Positions 26,202-34,629 of a DNA stretch of 64,000 nucleotides are shown here, in pieces (position 1 is the stretch's first letter; every line of letters begins with the position of its first letter). The translations under genes were made by a program, and so were the position numbers. Source of the stretch: Prevotellaceae bacterium UBA6398 (GTDB taxonomy: Bacteria; Bacteroidota; Bacteroidia; Bacteroidales; Bacteroidaceae); NCBI GenBank assembly GCA_002437495.1, contig DJQA01000015.1, forward strand, positions 22,662-86,661, given 5' to 3'. A model generated the notes under the pieces. It made no database searches, was not told the DNA's origin, and was given only the letters and a program-made list of their open reading frames with translations.

Positions 26202-27962
26202 ATGTCGAAAAATAAGAATTTGTTTGGTGTGGCAATCGCCTTGATGTTCGCTTTTTGTGCCAACGCCGAAAACAGCTCCCTAAATAAAAGTGTTTTCAAA
26301 TACAGCACCGTAGCCTTTGAAAATATAAAGGTCGGAGGCGAGTTGCGTGAGCGGCTTATGCGCAACTTCAACCGTCTGGAAGAAACAAAATACCGGCCTG
26401 ACAATGTATTCCTCACCGAAGAACAGTCGGGTTATTGGCCCGGCGATACCGAGGGGCGCACAATTTTGGGACTTGTGATGGATGCCCGTGCCACGGGCAG
26501 GACACCGCTGTATCTTGACGAAATAATAAGGCGAGTGCCGGCAAATCTCAACGCGCTTGGATATATGGGTTCCGTTCACAAAGATTCGGTTGACGAGCAG
26601 CAACTTTCGGGAAACGGTTGGATGCTTCGCGGACTGTGTGAGTATTATCTTTGGAAGAAAGATGCCGCCCTTTTGCCTGTTATCGGCAGAATGGCCGACA
26701 ATCTTTTTACAAGCGGTGAAAAATATTATGATGCGTACCCCATTTCTCCCGAAAGCCGCAGAAAAGGAGTGGGAGCGGCTTCCGGAAGTTTGTCTCAGAT
26801 AATCGGCCATTGGCGTTTGTCAACCGACATAGGCTGCTTGTTCATCGGAATGGACGGCATGCTTCAGGCGTTGCAGGTAACTAACGATGCGAGACTGCGC
26901 CCTGTTGCGGAAAAGCTTGTGCATTTGTTCCTGAAAGTCGGTCTCACAGGCATTAAGGCGCAAACCCACGCCTCGCTTACGGCCATGAGGGGACTGATAA
27001 GGTATGCCGACATAACCGGGAAGCCGGAGTATGTGAAAGAAGTGGAGAAGCGGTGGGACATTTACCGCAAATACGGCATGACCGAGCTGTATGGAAACTA
27101 CAACTGGTTTTGCCGCTACGACACATGGACAGAGCCTTGCGCCATAGTGGACGCCTTTATCGTGGCTTCGCAACTTTGGCAGCATACGGGCAAGGCGGAA
27201 TACCGCGATGACGCAGAGCGCATATACTATAACGCCATTTGCCTTGCACAGAGGAGCAACGGCGGTTTCGGCTTGGAGAACAGCCCGGGCAAGGCAAACA
27301 GCACGCATTCCGTATCTGTTAATTGCGATGAGGCTCACTGGTGCTGCACGATGCGCGGTGGCGAAGGGCTTGGACGCGCAGCCGAATTCACGGTTTTCAA
27401 AAAGGACAACGAACTCGCATTCCCGTTTTTCAGGAATGTAAATGTGTACGAAAAAATTGCAGGGGGCGATGTTTGGATGGATATGACAACAGCGTATCCT
27501 TTCGGCAACGGAGTGTCGGTGAAGGTTAAGGCTGCACCTCGCAAAAAAATCACACTCGCGCTGGAGAAGGCTTCGTGGATGAAGGAATATGTCGTGAAAG
27601 TGAACGGCAGGAACGTGAAATATTCCGAAGAGGACGGACTTGCGAAAATAACGCGGCGTTTCAAGGCCGGCGATGATGTTGCGGTATCTTTCCAAATGGC
27701 GTCGCATTTCGTGGGAATGGTGAATGCCGAAAACAGCAACGCCGGCGATTTCAGGGTAATGTACGGTCCGTTGGTGCTTGGCTGCAAAGTAGGGGAAAAT
27801 GGCAACGTTGCCTATGGCGAAGAATTTGATGGCAGCGTGGAAGATGCTTTCAGAGGGAAAAAGAGCGGCGTGGAATTGTCCCCGATATACCATTTGATGT
27901 CTCCGAAAGTGATTATGGCTGCAAAACCCGCTTTTTCGCGACGTGTTGTTTTTACACGGTGA
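26202..27962 (+). CDS. Secreted GH127-type (DUF1680) beta-L-arabinofuranosidase-like enzyme
   Basis: The 586-residue protein has a signal peptide (residues 1-22, ending CANA) and an (alpha/alpha)6-barrel with SGYWPGDTEGRTILG, NGWMLRGLCEYY and YGNYNWFCRYDTW. The cysteine pair in HWCCTMRGGEGL corresponds to the conserved CC region holding the proposed nucleophile cysteine of GH127. C-terminal beta-sandwich domains follow. The family removes beta-L-arabinofuranose from plant glycans; GH146 is a near relative, so the exact linkage is uncertain. It has its own promoter and lies 29 bases upstream of the DUF4301 gene. Confidence 0.88.
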   Translation: MSKNKNLFGVAIALMFAFCANAENSSLNKSVFKYSTVAFENIKVGGELRERLMRNFNRLEETKYRPDNVFLTEEQSGYWPGDTEGRTILGLVMDARATGRTPLYLDEIIRRVPANLNALGYMGSVHKDSVDEQQLSGNGWMLRGLCEYYLWKKDAALLPVIGRMADNLFTSGEKYYDAYPISPESRRKGVGAASGSLSQIIGHWRLSTDIGCLFIGMDGMLQALQVTNDARLRPVAEKLVHLFLKVGLTGIKAQTHASLTAMRGLIRYADITGKPEYVKEVEKRWDIYRKYGMTELYGNYNWFCRYDTWTEPCAIVDAFIVASQLWQHTGKAEYRDDAERIYYNAICLAQRSNGGFGLENSPGKANSTHSVSVNCDEAHWCCTMRGGEGLGRAAEFTVFKKDNELAFPFFRNVNVYEKIAGGDVWMDMTTAYPFGNGVSVKVKAAPRKKITLALEKASWMKEYVVKVNGRNVKYSEEDGLAKITRRFKAGDDVAVSFQMASHFVGMVNAENSNAGDFRVMYGPLVLGCKVGENGNVAYGEEFDGSVEDAFRGKKSGVELSPIYHLMSPKVIMAAKPAFSRRVVFTR

Positions 27963-27991
27963 AGAATAATAGCAAATAAAAGCATTTCTAT

Positions 27992-29515
27992 ATGTTTACA
28001 GAAGAAGACAGAAAACAATTCGCTCAAAAAGGAATTGACGAAAAAAAGGTTGAAAGCCAACTTGACTTATTCAAGACAGGTTTCCCTTTCAAGAAGCTGT
28101 ATGCTGCGGCATCGGCAGAAAAAGGAGTTTTTAAGTATGACGAAAGCCGACGATATGCCTATGCGGAAGAATGGGATGACTATTGCAGAAAAAACAAGGC
28201 GAAGCTGGTAAAGTTTGTCCCTGCCTCGGGTGCAGCAAGCCGAATGTTCAAAAATATGTTCGCGTTTCTTGATGCAGGATACGAAGAACCAAAGACAGAC
28301 TTCGAGAAAAAGTTTTTCGGCAACATAAAACATTTCGCATTTTATGGTGCGCTCGATGCAGTGTGCCGCAGATTGTATGGCAAGGATATATCAGAACTGA
28401 TTAAAGTAGGCAGATGTAAGGACGTTGTGGCGGCTATGCTTGGGGAACAGGGGCTGAACTATGGCAAAAAACCCAAAGGCTTGCTACTTTTTCACAGTTA
28501 CGACGAAGGTGCGCGCACTCCGGTTGAAGAACATCTGCTTGAGGGAATGCTAACAGAGGCGCAGGAAGGAGGAGAAGTGAACCTGCATTTCACAATTTCA
28601 CCGGAACATCGCAGACTTTTTGAAAAGCTCCTTTCCGAGAAAGTTCCCATCATGGAGCAGAAGATGGGCTGCAAATTTAATGTTAGTCTTTCGGAGCAGA
28701 AGCCCGAGACCGATACAGTTGCGGTTACTCCCGACAACCGACCATTTAGGAATGACGACGGCTCAATACTGTTCCGTCCGGGAGGACACGGCGCGCTTAT
28801 AGAGAACTTGAACGACATAGATGCTGACATAGTATTCGTTAAGAACATAGACAACATAGTGCCCGAAAGACTTATGCCCGACACTGTAAAATACAAGAAA
28901 ATGCTTGCAGGAAAACTTGTGTCGGTTCAAAAACAATTGTTTGCCTATTTGGAAGAACTTGAAAGCGGCATGCCAAGTAACGATGCCCTAAAGGAAATGA
29001 AAAACTTCCTCGAAACAGAACTTTGCACAATGCGCCCGGGAGTGGAATTTGAGAGCAGTTTGGAACTTGCCGACTATCTTTATTGCAAGTTCAACCGTCC
29101 GTTGCGAGTATGCGGCATGGTGAGAAACATAGGTGAAGCCGGCGGAGGTCCGTTCCTCGTTTACAATGGCGATGGAAGCATTTCTCCGCAGATACTCGAG
29201 AGCTCGCAGATAGATATGTCGGACGAAAAGAGCCGCAGAATGTTTGAAAACGGCTCTTACTTCAATCCGGTTGACTTGGTTTGCGGTGTAAGAGACTTTC
29301 ATGGCGAGAAGTTTGACCTGCGTAATTATGTAGACCATACGGCGGGCTTTATATCTCAAAAGTCAAAAAATGGCAAAGAACTTAAAGCCCTTGAACTGCC
29401 GGGACTATGGAACGGCGGAATGAGCGATTGGAACACAGTTTTTGTAGATGTTCCGCTTTCAACTTTTAATCCCGTGAAAACAATTAACGACCTTTTGAGA
29501 CTTCAACATCAATAG
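27992..29515 (+). CDS. DUF4301 family protein
   Basis: The 507-residue soluble protein opens with MFTEEDRKQFAQKGI and has FVPASGAASRMFKNM near residue 73. This resembles the Gly-rich, Ser/Arg loop of nucleotidyltransferases and is typical of DUF4301. Further conserved-looking blocks are FRPGGHGALIENLND, VGDNVRNIGEAGGGPF-like segments near residue 375 and WNGGMSDWNT near the C-terminus. The likely fold is sugar-nucleotidyltransferase-like, but the substrate is unknown and this is inference. It is followed 5 bases later by the Nudix fusion gene. Confidence 0.85.
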   Translation: MFTEEDRKQFAQKGIDEKKVESQLDLFKTGFPFKKLYAAASAEKGVFKYDESRRYAYAEEWDDYCRKNKAKLVKFVPASGAASRMFKNMFAFLDAGYEEPKTDFEKKFFGNIKHFAFYGALDAVCRRLYGKDISELIKVGRCKDVVAAMLGEQGLNYGKKPKGLLLFHSYDEGARTPVEEHLLEGMLTEAQEGGEVNLHFTISPEHRRLFEKLLSEKVPIMEQKMGCKFNVSLSEQKPETDTVAVTPDNRPFRNDDGSILFRPGGHGALIENLNDIDADIVFVKNIDNIVPERLMPDTVKYKKMLAGKLVSVQKQLFAYLEELESGMPSNDALKEMKNFLETELCTMRPGVEFESSLELADYLYCKFNRPLRVCGMVRNIGEAGGGPFLVYNGDGSISPQILESSQIDMSDEKSRRMFENGSYFNPVDLVCGVRDFHGEKFDLRNYVDHTAGFISQKSKNGKELKALELPGLWNGGMSDWNTVFVDVPLSTFNPVKTINDLLRLQHQ

Positions 29516-29520
29516 CAACA

Positions 29521-30765
29521 ATGTATGAGTACAAGTATCCCCATCCGGCCGTAACGGCGGATTGTGTGGTTTTCGGCGTGGATTATGGGGGCGAGCCTAA
29601 ATTGCTTTTGATAGAGCGCGCCAACGAGCCGTGCAAAGGCAGGTGGGCTTTCCCCGGGGGCTTTATGAACATTGACGAAACTGCGGAACAATGCGCCTCG
29701 CGTGAGTTGCAAGAAGAGACGGGTCTTGAAATCAACAAATGGAAAGAGGTGGGAGTTTTTTCGGCGGTAAACCGAGACCCGCGTGAGAGAGTTGTTACCG
29801 TGGCGTTTTGCGCTGTTGTTTTCAGCGAAAACCTTTGTGCTGTAAAAGGCGGCGATGATGCGCACTGTGCAATGTGGTGCAAACTTTCCGAACTGCCTCC
29901 TTTGGCTTTCGACCACGAACAGATTTTGGACAAGGCTCTGGCCATGACAGGCTTCAGCCGCACAAAACATTTGACAAACTTGCTGCTTGGGGCTGTCGTG
30001 GGGGACATTTGCGGCTCGTCATACGAGTTCGCCCCTTGCAAGGACTATGACAGGCTCGACATTACCAATGAAAACTCCGATTACACGGACGACACCGTAT
30101 GCACATTCGCCGTGGCAAAGGCATTGATGGACGGCGGGGATATGCCGCTGTATTTGCAGAATTTTTGCAAAGAGGATATGTTTCGCGGCTATGGCACGAA
30201 TTTTATGAATTGGCTTTTAAATACAACGCCCAAACCTTATGGAAGCTGCGGAAACGGTTCTGCGATGCGTTGCAGTTCTGCCGGTTTCCTTGCCAAGAGC
30301 GAGGAGGAATGTGCTTATATGGCAGAAAGGACGGCGGCTTGCACACACAATCACCCCGAAGGCATAAAGGGTGCGGTTGCTACGGCTTTGGCAATATATA
30401 ATGTGTTGCATGGGAATGGCAAGCAATATGTGCGTAAAAACATATTGGAACGATTTTATCCGGATTGGGCAGATTGTACCACATATGGCTTGCGTAGTAA
30501 TTATGGTTATGATGCAACTTGCCAGGGAACAGTGCCTGTGGCTTTGCTTGCCTTCCTGGAATCAAATGATTATGAGGACTGCATAAAGAAAGCCATTTCC
30601 ATGGGCGGAGATGCCGACACCCTTGCCGCCATAGCCGGACCAATTGCCTATGCGTTCTATCGCCACATTCCCGAAAGGCTTTTGAGACAGGCATACCGCA
30701 TTCTTCCGCAAAAAATGCTTGAAATAAGTTGCAGATTCGATGCATTGGCAAATATACCTTTGTAA
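29521..30765 (+). CDS. Nudix hydrolase fused to ADP-ribosylglycohydrolase
   Basis: The 414-residue protein has two enzymes in one chain. Residues 1-145 are a Nudix domain with a complete Nudix box (47-69: G, five residues, E, seven residues, REL, EE, G, L). Residues about 150-405 are an ADP-ribosylglycohydrolase with the paired magnesium motifs TDDT (189-192) and GGDADT (362-367), plus GAVVGDICGSSYE at its start. One reading is that the second domain frees ADP-ribose from a protein or metabolite and the first splits it to AMP and ribose 5-phosphate. The Nudix substrate is inferred only. It probably shares a transcript with DUF4301. Confidence 0.92.
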   Translation: MYEYKYPHPAVTADCVVFGVDYGGEPKLLLIERANEPCKGRWAFPGGFMNIDETAEQCASRELQEETGLEINKWKEVGVFSAVNRDPRERVVTVAFCAVVFSENLCAVKGGDDAHCAMWCKLSELPPLAFDHEQILDKALAMTGFSRTKHLTNLLLGAVVGDICGSSYEFAPCKDYDRLDITNENSDYTDDTVCTFAVAKALMDGGDMPLYLQNFCKEDMFRGYGTNFMNWLLNTTPKPYGSCGNGSAMRCSSAGFLAKSEEECAYMAERTAACTHNHPEGIKGAVATALAIYNVLHGNGKQYVRKNILERFYPDWADCTTYGLRSNYGYDATCQGTVPVALLAFLESNDYEDCIKKAISMGGDADTLAAIAGPIAYAFYRHIPERLLRQAYRILPQKMLEISCRFDALANIPL

Positions 30766-30816
30766 AGGTGAAAAATCTCACAATATGACTTGAATTCGGC
30801 CGTTCTTTAATTAATA

Positions 30817-31941
30817 ATGCATAAAGTTTTGTATATGCTCTTATTTATGTTGATAGGTTTTGTTGTGAGTTTGCTGTTCACTTATTTTCTAATGCCTCAT
30901 GTGTTGAAGTTCTGCAAGGAAAAGCAACTCTACGATATGCCTAATGCACGTAAAATCCACCAATGTGCCGTGCCGCGTTTGGGAGGAGCCTTGTTTATGC
31001 CGGCAATGCTTGTCGGGATGATTCCGTCGCTGATGGCCTATATTTTTGTGTCGTCAGAAAGCAAACTGATGCAGATTTCCTCGTTTGTGCTTATTGCGGG
31101 CGTTTTCATCATATATATAATAGGGGTGGTTGACGACATTATCGGTGTCAGGGCAAGCCGCAAGTTTCTTGTTCAGACGGTGGCCGCCTGTTTCTTCCCC
31201 GCGTGCGGGCTTTATCTCAACAACCTTTACGGGCTGTTCGGCATATACGCCATTCCTGCGGTGGTGAGCTATCCCCTCACGGTTTTCCTCGTGCTGGTGG
31301 TTGTGAATGCCATAAATCTCATAGACGGGATAGATGGTCTCGCTTCGGGGCTGTGCTTTCTGATATTGGGCGTATTTGCCTGGCTGTTTTGGAAAATATC
31401 TCCGTCGGTGTATTCAATAATGGCGTGCACGCTTATGGGCACGCTCGCATCGTTTTTCTATTACAATGTTTTTGGGAAAGTTGAGAAAGGAACAAAGACC
31501 TTCATGGGCGATTCCGGCAGTCTAATTCTCGGCTACTCGATAGCCTATCTTGCGCTTAAATTTGCAATGTACAATCCAAATGTGCTGCCATACAGAGGAG
31601 ATGCTCTGCTGTGGTCGTATACAATTCTGATTATACCCACGTTTGACCTTGCCCGTGTGGCTCTTGGCAGGATTGCGCACCACCGCTCTGTTTTTGATGC
31701 CGACAAAACGCATATACACCATTTGATAATGGGGGCGGGCTTCACGCAGCATCAGGCTCTTGCGATAATTCTTGCTTTTTTTGCGTTGTTCTGCTTTATG
31801 AATACTATGCTTTATGATGGAAGAGTGGGTTTTTCGGATGTTTTGGCTATCGACATAGTTGTATATGGAGCTTTTTTTGCGGTATTGGCAGTGGTTAAAA
31901 GGAACAAGAAAAAACAAGAAAAGTTTGTTGTTGATAAATAG
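30817..31941 (+). CDS. Polyprenyl-phosphate GlcNAc-1-phosphate transferase (WecA/TagO-like)
   Basis: The 374-residue inner-membrane enzyme moves a sugar phosphate from UDP-sugar to undecaprenyl phosphate to start an envelope glycan. It has about ten to eleven helices and the family motifs KIHQCAVPRLGG, VVDDIIGVR (aspartate pair), NAINLIDGIDGLASG, FMGDSGSLILGY and the histidine loop KTHIHHLIM. It belongs to the WecA/TagO branch rather than MraY. It starts 51 bases after the Nudix fusion gene. No other glycan-assembly genes are beside it, so its product polymer is unknown. Confidence 0.92.
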   Translation: MHKVLYMLLFMLIGFVVSLLFTYFLMPHVLKFCKEKQLYDMPNARKIHQCAVPRLGGALFMPAMLVGMIPSLMAYIFVSSESKLMQISSFVLIAGVFIIYIIGVVDDIIGVRASRKFLVQTVAACFFPACGLYLNNLYGLFGIYAIPAVVSYPLTVFLVLVVVNAINLIDGIDGLASGLCFLILGVFAWLFWKISPSVYSIMACTLMGTLASFFYYNVFGKVEKGTKTFMGDSGSLILGYSIAYLALKFAMYNPNVLPYRGDALLWSYTILIIPTFDLARVALGRIAHHRSVFDADKTHIHHLIMGAGFTQHQALAIILAFFALFCFMNTMLYDGRVGFSDVLAIDIVVYGAFFAVLAVVKRNKKKQEKFVVDK

Positions 31942-32054
31942 CTGCAGCGATTTTATTACTATGCCGACAAACGGCATAAATGCATGAAATGCAGAGAAAA
32001 GAAAAAAACAGAAATGCGCCGGTATGTAGTTGGTTTACGGTTGATAGTAAGGGC

Positions 32055-32145
32055 GAAAAAAAAGGTCTGATGTAATTTTTTCTACGTCTGATGTAGTTTT
32101 TTCTATATGGGACATGGTTTTTTCTATATTCGAAGTTGTTTTTTT
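32055..32145 (+). repeat. Palindromic-array intergenic repeat, copy 7
   Basis: Four plus-strand units at 21-bp period with ATTTTTTC/GTTTTTTC spacers. The left flank is only GGGCGAAAAAAAAGG. It lies in the 359-base gap between the WecA-like gene and the DUF3078 promoter. I see nothing else in the gap. Confidence 0.87.
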
Positions 32146-32245
32146 TGCATAATCGGTGTTTGTTGTAAAAGTTAGTTCGTTGTGGCGTTTTTATTATCTT
32201 CGGCAGACTTTTGTTTTGTGTCAGCTTAATTTACTCTTACAAATA

Positions 32246-32276
32246 TTGCTTGCATGGATAAATTGGTTTAACTTTG
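32246..32276 (+). promoter_or_regulatory. Promoter of the DUF3078 gene
   Basis: TAACTTTG at 32269-32276 and TTGC about 19 bases upstream. It decides the start: the ATG at 32301 lies 24 bases downstream, whereas an in-frame ATG-like start at 32274 would fall inside the promoter. Confidence 0.6.
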
Positions 32277-32300
32277 CCCAAACGTTTTTTATTGACAACA

Positions 32301-33665
32301 ATGAGACGAGTGGTTCTTACCATTATAGCATCTGCTTTGATTGTGGCTTGCGCCTGGTCGCAGGTACTGTCGCGCCATTTTAAGAACAAGGAAGTTAAGC
32401 CCACATACAACGAAAAGGTGGTGGGCAAATATATTGACACAATCGCGGTTGTTGCTGCCGCCGATTCCGCAGCCATGGCAGCAGGGCAGGAAGAGACCGT
32501 GCTCAACAACCCTTACTACTATCCGCTGTTGCTTAACCCCACGCTTTACAACGCGCCTATCAAGAACGTTATGGAGTGCGATTGGAGGCCGGCGAGTATC
32601 GGAGGTGGTAAGAAACCAATGCTTATTAATGCAAACACACAGTTCGGAGACAGTGTGGAACATAGCATGCTAAATGTAATGATGTGGGCGTACACCAATG
32701 TGCCGTGGTTTATAAGAACAACTCAAAGGGACATAGACAACGCGGCGGGAATAAGAAAAGAAATAATAGAAAGCCCTGTGAGGGAGGTAACGCACATCAC
32801 CCCGCAAAGGGAGGAGAAAATAGATCTCGGAATAGAAGATGCATCGTATAGGGTGATTACGCGCCGTCCGAATTTTTGGACGTTTAACGGCAGACTATAT
32901 TACAGCATGGGGCAGAACTATTTCTCAACCAAGGGGACGGAGAATAACAACACTTTCAGGCTTGAAACGGAACTCAACGCAAATTACAACAACTCGCGCG
33001 GAGTGAGTTTTACAAACAAAGTGCTTGCTCGTTTGGGCTTTACAAGCCAAAGCAAAGACAAAAAGCATAAGTACATAACGAGCGACAACCGTGTTGATAT
33101 GACCAACCAGCTTGGTTTGAAAGCCATAAAGCATTGGGAATATACATTTACCATTTCGTCCTGGACGCATCTTTACCCGAAATATGCCAGCAACAGCGAT
33201 TATGTTAGCGAAGATTTTCTTTCCCCGGTAAACGCCAACTTCGCAATAGGTATGAAATATAGTTTGGACGTTAACACAAAGAAGCGTGGCAGAGTGTTTC
33301 ATATGGACGCCACACTTTCTCCCCTTTCGTATAATACAACATATTGCGATCGAAAGGCGTTGCGCAACAGTAAGGGCATACCCGGAAAACACCATGCCTA
33401 TAATTCCTTCGGTCCTTCGGTGCTGATAAATTATTCATGGCAAATAGCAAAAAACATATCCACGGGCGGAGACATTTACTATTATTCCAATTACCACCGT
33501 GTTGAGGCGCGAATAAGAAACACTACAAATTTCACCATAAACAAGTATTTGACAAGTAGTCTTTTCTTGTTCCCCTCGTTTCAGGACAACCGCTTCGTAA
33601 ACGGAAAGCGCGAGCTATACAGAATTCAAGAGACACTTTCCATGGGATTGACCGTTAGATTCTGA
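32301..33665 (+). CDS. Exported DUF3078 family protein, probable outer-membrane barrel
   Basis: The 454-residue protein has a signal peptide (residues 1-21, ending CAWSQ) and a long series of amphipathic strands with alternating aromatic residues ending GLTVRF, as in outer-membrane barrels. RRPNFWTFNGRLYYSMGQNY and the later block TSSLFLFPSFQDNRF match my memory of DUF3078, a Bacteroidota family of unknown function. The nuclease gene follows after 5 bases. Confidence 0.82.
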   Translation: MRRVVLTIIASALIVACAWSQVLSRHFKNKEVKPTYNEKVVGKYIDTIAVVAAADSAAMAAGQEETVLNNPYYYPLLLNPTLYNAPIKNVMECDWRPASIGGGKKPMLINANTQFGDSVEHSMLNVMMWAYTNVPWFIRTTQRDIDNAAGIRKEIIESPVREVTHITPQREEKIDLGIEDASYRVITRRPNFWTFNGRLYYSMGQNYFSTKGTENNNTFRLETELNANYNNSRGVSFTNKVLARLGFTSQSKDKKHKYITSDNRVDMTNQLGLKAIKHWEYTFTISSWTHLYPKYASNSDYVSEDFLSPVNANFAIGMKYSLDVNTKKRGRVFHMDATLSPLSYNTTYCDRKALRNSKGIPGKHHAYNSFGPSVLINYSWQIAKNISTGGDIYYYSNYHRVEARIRNTTNFTINKYLTSSLFLFPSFQDNRFVNGKRELYRIQETLSMGLTVRF

Positions 33666-33670
33666 CAAAA

Positions 33671-34558
33671 ATGAAAATCAGAGGTATTGTAGGATGCCTT
33701 GTCGGTTTGGCCATTCTTGGTGGCATAAGAGTATGCGAAAATTACGGCGGGGAAAGTGCGTTTACAAAAAGTTTGGAAAAGAATGTGGCGCTAAAAAGCA
33801 CACAGCGTAAAAGCAATTCCGAAACGTCTTACAAAGAAAATGAGGAAACTCCCATAAAAAAGAGCAGGAAGCCGATTGAGATTCCTGCGAAAATGCGCGG
33901 CACGCCGGAACGCCTGCTCAGACGCATGGCATATACTCTCTCGTTCAACAATGAAACAAATCAGCCCAATTGGGTGGCATGGTGCTTGGAAGATTGCGAA
34001 ACCGATGGCAATATCAGGCGGCGCAAAGAGTTTGTTGCCGATGCCGATATACCTTCGCCACACAGGGTTGAGCCCGAAGATTACAGCCACATGGGATATG
34101 ACCGCGGACATATGGCTCCGGCGGCCGACATGAAGTTTAACGCCCGGGCAATGAGGGAGTGTTTTTTCATGAGCAACATTTGCCCCCAGACGCGTGAGCT
34201 TAATGGCGGCGCATGGAGCAAGCTCGAAAAAGCATGCAGACGGTGGGCAGGCAAGTTCGGAAAGGTGTACATAGTTTGCGGACCTATATTTCGCGGTGGC
34301 AAACATAAATGTATTGGAAAGAACGTTAGGGTAACTGTGCCGGATGCCTTTTTTAAGTGTGTATATGGTGTAAACAACGGCGTGTCGCAGGCTATAGGTT
34401 TTGTAATGAATAACAGCACATCGAAACAGAATATGAATGCCTCGGCAAAGACCGTTGACGAGGTGGAGAATATTACAGGCATGGATTTCTTCCCGAACCT
34501 CCCCGATAAGATAGAGAATAAGGTAGAGAGCGAATACTCTATAAAAAATTGGCAGTAG
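33671..34558 (+). CDS. DNA/RNA non-specific endonuclease (NUC1-type)
   Basis: The 295-residue nuclease of the beta-beta-alpha-metal superfamily. The catalytic DRGH motif is in MGYDRGHMAPAADM (about residue 150), the metal-binding asparagine is probably in MSNICPQTRELN, and the conserved VYIVCGPIF strand follows. The N-terminus is a hydrophobic anchor or signal (residues 4-20), then a Lys/Ser-rich linker, so it should act outside the cytoplasm. It probably degrades nucleic acid for nutrition or in the envelope. It is convergent with murF-alr, with a shared terminator between them. Confidence 0.93.
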   Translation: MKIRGIVGCLVGLAILGGIRVCENYGGESAFTKSLEKNVALKSTQRKSNSETSYKENEETPIKKSRKPIEIPAKMRGTPERLLRRMAYTLSFNNETNQPNWVAWCLEDCETDGNIRRRKEFVADADIPSPHRVEPEDYSHMGYDRGHMAPAADMKFNARAMRECFFMSNICPQTRELNGGAWSKLEKACRRWAGKFGKVYIVCGPIFRGGKHKCIGKNVRVTVPDAFFKCVYGVNNGVSQAIGFVMNNSTSKQNMNASAKTVDEVENITGMDFFPNLPDKIENKVESEYSIKNWQ

Positions 34559-34580
34559 CCCCCAAGAATTACGCAATACG

Positions 34581-34612
34581 AAAAAAGGCACTTGATTGGA
34601 AGTGCCTTTTTT
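34581..34612. terminator. Bidirectional terminator between nuclease gene and murF-alr
   Basis: AAAAAAGGCACTT pairs with AAGTGCCTTTTTT around a 6-base loop. The A and T runs make it work on both strands for the two convergent genes. Confidence 0.93.
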
Positions 34613-34629
34613 GTGCTTATGGGTTTTGT

